Source of the DNA: CAVSWN01 sp046728115
GTDB lineage: Bacteria; Acidobacteriota; Vicinamibacteria; Vicinamibacterales; CAVVIG01
Length of the DNA stretch: 17,887 nt
Assembly: GCA_046728115.1 (NCBI GenBank)
Contig: JBKPDW010000632.1
Location: 1-17,887 of the forward strand
Direction: 5' to 3'
Shown: piece after piece, positions 14,774-17,887 of the stretch
Numbering within the stretch: position 1 is the first letter of the stretch
Layout of the letters: each line of letters starts with the position of its first letter
Made by a program: the position numbers and the translations under genes
The notes under the pieces: generated by a model
Databases searched by the model: none
Told to the model about the DNA's origin: nothing
What the model saw: only the letters and a program-made list of their open reading frames with translations

Positions 14774-17479
14774 ATGAGCTTCCTGTTCTGTCGAGCTTGG
14801 AAGCGTGTCGCGTACGCCGTCGTCGCCGGTGCCGCCGCAATCGCGATCGTCACGGCGCAAGACACATCCTCGATCTCAGCGCGAATCGCACGCTTTCCGC
14901 TGCGCAGCGGAGGATTGCATCTCGAACGCCGCGCACACGCCGGCGCGTTCTTCGACGTCGTCGGTCGTCGATCTGCGCTCTTTGGATACGAGAACCGTGA
15001 ACTGGAAGCCTGGGTCTACCCGATCAAGATCCTGGACGACTTCACCGTCTCGTTCCGGCTCGAAGGGTATCCGCTCGACATAGATGGCCGCGACATCCTC
15101 GCAACGATCGACGTGCGGCCTGAAGCGACGACGCTCACGTATGCGCATGCGGCGTTCACGGTTCGCCAGATCATGGTGGCGCCGCTCGACGAGGCCGGCG
15201 TCCTCGTGCTGCTGGATGTGAACAGCGTCCTGCCGCTGACCATCACGGCATCGTTTCGTCCTCGGCTGCGTCTCATGTGGCCGGCGACGTCAATGACCGC
15301 GTCTACGGGATGGGATGCCACTGAGCACGTTTATTACGTGACGGAAGAGAGCCGCAGGTACGCGGGCGTGGTTGGCTGCCCACTGGGTCGCGAGGATTCG
15401 CTCATGCCGTATCAGGAACAGCCGCGCGACGTTCCCGTACGGTTGGTCATTACCGTGCCGACCGATGTTGCCAGGACTGATTTCATTCCAATTGCCATCG
15501 CGGGAAGCACCGAGGGCCGGGCGGCAGCAAAAGCGACCTACGACCGGTTGCTCGGCTCTGCGCAAACGGTGTACGAGCAAGCGGCCGATCATTTCGATCA
15601 ACTCGAGCGCGAGACGATCGGCATCAGCACTCCCGACGTTCAACTCGATGCGGCATTTGGATGGGCGAAGGTGGGCATCGACAAAGGCCTGGCGACGAAT
15701 CCTTTTCTCGGTACGGGTCTCCTCGCGGGGTTCCGGACGTCGGGTGACAGCGAGCGTCCAGGATTCGCATGGTTCTTCGGACGTGATGCAGCATGGACGA
15801 CCCTCGCGACCACCGCACAGGGCGCGCATGGGACGACACGCACGGCGTTGGAATTCCTGCGCCGGTTTCAGCGTGAGGACGGCAAGATCCCGCACGAGAT
15901 CTCCCAGACTGCGACACTGCTACCCTGGTTCGACGCCTATCCGTACGCCTGGGCGAGCGCCGACGCCACGCCGCTGTACATCGTTTCGCACGGCGACTAC
16001 TGGAAGGCGACTGGCGATCGCGAGTTCATCGCCGCGGCCTGGCCCTCGCTGCTGAAGGCGTATCGCTTTTCAGCGGAGACGGACACCGACGGCAACGGTC
16101 TCATTGAGAACACCAAGGTCGGCCACGGCTGGGTCGAAGGAGGCGCACTGTATCCAGCGCACGAGGAGATTTATCTGCAAGGTCTCTGGGTGGCGGCGGC
16201 ACGCGCCATGGCCGAACTCGCAGACGTGATGGGCGACGCCAACGTCGCCGCGGCAGCGCGACATGCCGCCGACCGTGCGCGCACGGCAATCGAGCAGATC
16301 TACTGGCTCGCCGACCGCGGCCACTACGCATTCGCCACGGCGATCCCCCGTGCCGCGCGTCCGGCAGCGGAGCCGGGCCCGAACCGCGCCCTTCGTCAAC
16401 GTCGTCTCGATGCGCTGCAGAATTCCCGCCTGATCGATGAAGACACCGTGCTGCCGGCGGTGCCGCTCTGGTTCGGTGTCGCCGACGCGGAGCGCGCACA
16501 ACTCGAGATCGATCACCTCGGAAGCGCCGCGCTCGCGACCGACTGGGGTCAGCGGATCCTGTCCAATCGCAGCGCGCTCTATGATCCGTTGTCGTACCAC
16601 TACGGCTCGGTGTGGCCGCTCTTCACGGGTTGGGCCGCCATGGCGGCGTACCGGTACGGTCGGCCGCATGTCGGCTACCAGGCAGTGATCGCCAATGCAC
16701 GACTCACCTCTCACAATGCACTCGGATACGTCACCGAACTTCTGTCCGGCGATTTTGCGACGGCGTTCGGGCGGTCGTCACACCATCAGGTCTGGTCGGA
16801 AGCAATGGTAGTGACGCCGATTATCCGCGGCTTGCTTGGAATCGAAGCGAGCGATGGCGGCCGCATCCTGCAATTCGCCCCCAACCTGCCGATCAATTGG
16901 GATCACGTCGCCGTCCGATCCGTGCCGGCAGGTGCGGCGCGGTACGACATCACACTCGATCGCACGATTGGGCGCGCGTCGGTGCGTTTCATGCGGCACG
17001 AAGCGAATCGGGTAGCGCCAGGGCGGCGCTTCAGCGTCGCACCGGCGTTTCCGCTCGATGCGCGCATCCGCAGTGTGTCGATCAACGGCAGGGCCGGCCG
17101 CTTCGCGGTCACCCGGGGCGTCGAGATACAGCGTGTCGACGTTCCGGTTCAGGAGGTGTCGACAAACACGGAGGTGACGTTCACCTACGATGAGGGTTCG
17201 GACGTATACGTTGACTCGCGCGAGATCGTCGCCGGCCAGACGAGTGACGGGTTGCGCGTGCTGCGCTCGCACGCCGAGGCGCCGACATTACGCCTGCTGC
17301 TCGAAGGACGCGGAGGGCGCAGCTATACGCTTCACGTGCGATCGCCTGGACGCCTCGGCCAGGCGGAAGGCGTTACCCTTCGGAATACAAAGGGCGCCGA
17401 TCAGAAAATCGAGATCGCGTTCGGCGGAGACCCGGACACATACGTGCGTCGCGAGATCGCGCTACCGATCCTGCGCTAG
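14774..17479 (+). CDS. Exported six-hairpin glycosidase, amylo-alpha-1,6-glucosidase/GDE_C-like
   Basis: A 901-residue secreted protein expected to cut alpha-glucosidic bonds in the periplasm or at the cell surface. A signal peptide (about 1-28, ending VTAQ) is followed by a beta-sandwich domain (about 30-270) and an (alpha/alpha)6-type catalytic region (about 285-700). That region shows PGFAWFFGRDAAW (329-341), DGKIPHEIS (369-377), DTDGNGLIEN (437-446), GHGWVEGG (450-457), DPLSYHYGSVWPLF (604-617) and HHQVWSEAM (670-678). It ends with a beta domain from about 695, LQFAPNLPINWDHVAVRSVP, as in glycogen-debranching C-terminal domains. WFFGRD and QVWSEA are likely active-site loops; Asp338 and Glu676 are candidate catalytic residues by analogy, not by proof. 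ATG 14774 is preferred to GTG 14768 because CAGG lies 8 bases before it. Divergent from a TonB receptor and near trehalase, it fits alpha-glucan or alpha-glucoside breakdown. Exact GH family and bond specificity are uncertain. Confidence 0.82.
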   Translation: MSFLFCRAWKRVAYAVVAGAAAIAIVTAQDTSSISARIARFPLRSGGLHLERRAHAGAFFDVVGRRSALFGYENRELEAWVYPIKILDDFTVSFRLEGYPLDIDGRDILATIDVRPEATTLTYAHAAFTVRQIMVAPLDEAGVLVLLDVNSVLPLTITASFRPRLRLMWPATSMTASTGWDATEHVYYVTEESRRYAGVVGCPLGREDSLMPYQEQPRDVPVRLVITVPTDVARTDFIPIAIAGSTEGRAAAKATYDRLLGSAQTVYEQAADHFDQLERETIGISTPDVQLDAAFGWAKVGIDKGLATNPFLGTGLLAGFRTSGDSERPGFAWFFGRDAAWTTLATTAQGAHGTTRTALEFLRRFQREDGKIPHEISQTATLLPWFDAYPYAWASADATPLYIVSHGDYWKATGDREFIAAAWPSLLKAYRFSAETDTDGNGLIENTKVGHGWVEGGALYPAHEEIYLQGLWVAAARAMAELADVMGDANVAAAARHAADRARTAIEQIYWLADRGHYAFATAIPRAARPAAEPGPNRALRQRRLDALQNSRLIDEDTVLPAVPLWFGVADAERAQLEIDHLGSAALATDWGQRILSNRSALYDPLSYHYGSVWPLFTGWAAMAAYRYGRPHVGYQAVIANARLTSHNALGYVTELLSGDFATAFGRSSHHQVWSEAMVVTPIIRGLLGIEASDGGRILQFAPNLPINWDHVAVRSVPAGAARYDITLDRTIGRASVRFMRHEANRVAPGRRFSVAPAFPLDARIRSVSINGRAGRFAVTRGVEIQRVDVPVQEVSTNTEVTFTYDEGSDVYVDSREIVAGQTSDGLRVLRSHAEAPTLRLLLEGRGGRSYTLHVRSPGRLGQAEGVTLRNTKGADQKIEIAFGGDPDTYVRREIALPILR

Positions 17480-17887
17480 CCGCTTTATACCCTCTTTGAT
17501 CGTCACGACGCGCCTGCCGGCTACGTTCGTCAGCACCTCGACGCGCCCGCTCGGCCACCGCACCTCGATTCTGTCCGCCTTCGTCGCCGCTCCCAGCCCG
17601 AAGTGAAGCCGCAGGTCGTCGTGCGAGTAGTAGCTCGACTGGCTCGTGACAGCCTGCGCTTGGGTTTTCGCTCCCACCGTGACCCGCACAATCGCGCCGA
17701 TCGCCGCGCGGTTCGACGAAGTGCCTTCAAGCTTCACGGCAATCCAGTCATTCGGACCGGCGTAGTCGTTGCGCAGCAGCGACGGCGGCTCGTTCATGTT
17801 GAAGATCAGAATGTCCACGTCGCCGTCGTTGTCGAAGTCGCCAAATGCTGCGCCGCGACTTGAATGCGGCGCCGCCGCGCCGGGCCC
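17462..17887 (-). CDS. CRTAC1-like FG-GAP/VCBS protein, C-terminal ASPIC/UnbV domain (5'-truncated by window edge)
   Basis: Only the last 141 residues are in the window; the frame is open to the edge. It begins in an FG-GAP/VCBS calcium-binding repeat, with RGAAFGDFDNDGDVDILI followed by MNEPPSLLRND. It continues into an ASPIC/UnbV domain with DWIAVKLEGTSSNRAAIGA, SYYSHDDLRLHFGLG and DRIEVRWPSGRVE, typical of the C-termini of exported CRTAC1 proteins that are abundant in Acidobacteriota. Such proteins are beta-propellers of largely unknown role, often encoded near TonB receptors. The GTG at 17818 is internal, since FG-GAP sequence continues upstream of it. The TAG stop at 17462-17464 places the last 18 bases inside the convergent glycosidase gene. 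Confidence 0.9.
   Translation of the reverse strand, partial: GPGAAAPHSSRGAAFGDFDNDGDVDILIFNMNEPPSLLRNDYAGPNDWIAVKLEGTSSNRAAIGAIVRVTVGAKTQAQAVTSQSSYYSHDDLRLHFGLGAATKADRIEVRWPSGRVEVLTNVAGRRVVTIKEGIKRLAQDR

Overview
The window reads as a stretch of chromosome from a GC-rich Gram-negative bacterium, most likely an Acidobacteriota member of the Vicinamibacteria type. This is inferred from gene content, not from a marker gene. It carries two very large Oar-like TonB-dependent receptors with N-terminal carboxypeptidase-regulatory-like domains and no SusD partner. It also carries quinoprotein dehydrogenases and the end of a CRTAC1/UnbV protein. Nearly every product appears to be exported. There are no tRNA or rRNA genes, CRISPR arrays, phage genes or insertion sequences.

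Region 1 (3-4157, plus strand) holds two PQQ enzymes and an aldolase-like protein. The first is the 3' part of a quinoprotein alcohol/glucose dehydrogenase-type beta-propeller. Ten bases later comes a close relative of soluble PQQ glucose dehydrogenase (GdhB type). After 113 bases containing an inverted repeat there is a HpcH/HpaI aldolase-fold protein with a signal peptide and an apparently altered active site. Together they suggest periplasmic sugar oxidation; the aldolase's role is open.

Region 2 (4162-9192, minus strand) is a two-gene unit: a 1210-residue TonB-dependent receptor followed 9 bases downstream by a SAM-methyltransferase-fold protein whose N-terminus looks like an export signal. 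The receptor's stop codon lies inside the likely ribosome-binding site of the methyltransferase, so the two are probably co-translated.

Region 3 (9597-17479) looks like an alpha-glucoside utilisation locus. It holds a periplasmic GH37 trehalase (plus), a second TonB-dependent receptor (minus) and a large exported six-hairpin glycosidase of the amylo-alpha-1,6-glucosidase type (plus). The second receptor and the glycosidase diverge from a 123-base intergenic region. That region carries a perfect 16-bp palindrome just upstream of a good -35/-10 promoter, and is the clearest regulatory site in the window. The trehalase frame runs 235 bases into the antisense of the receptor's 3' end.

Region 4 (17462-17887, minus strand) is the C-terminus of a CRTAC1-like FG-GAP/UnbV protein that overlaps the glycosidase end by 18 bases. 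All three convergent gene junctions in the window are nearly abutting or overlapping, with no recognisable intrinsic terminator.
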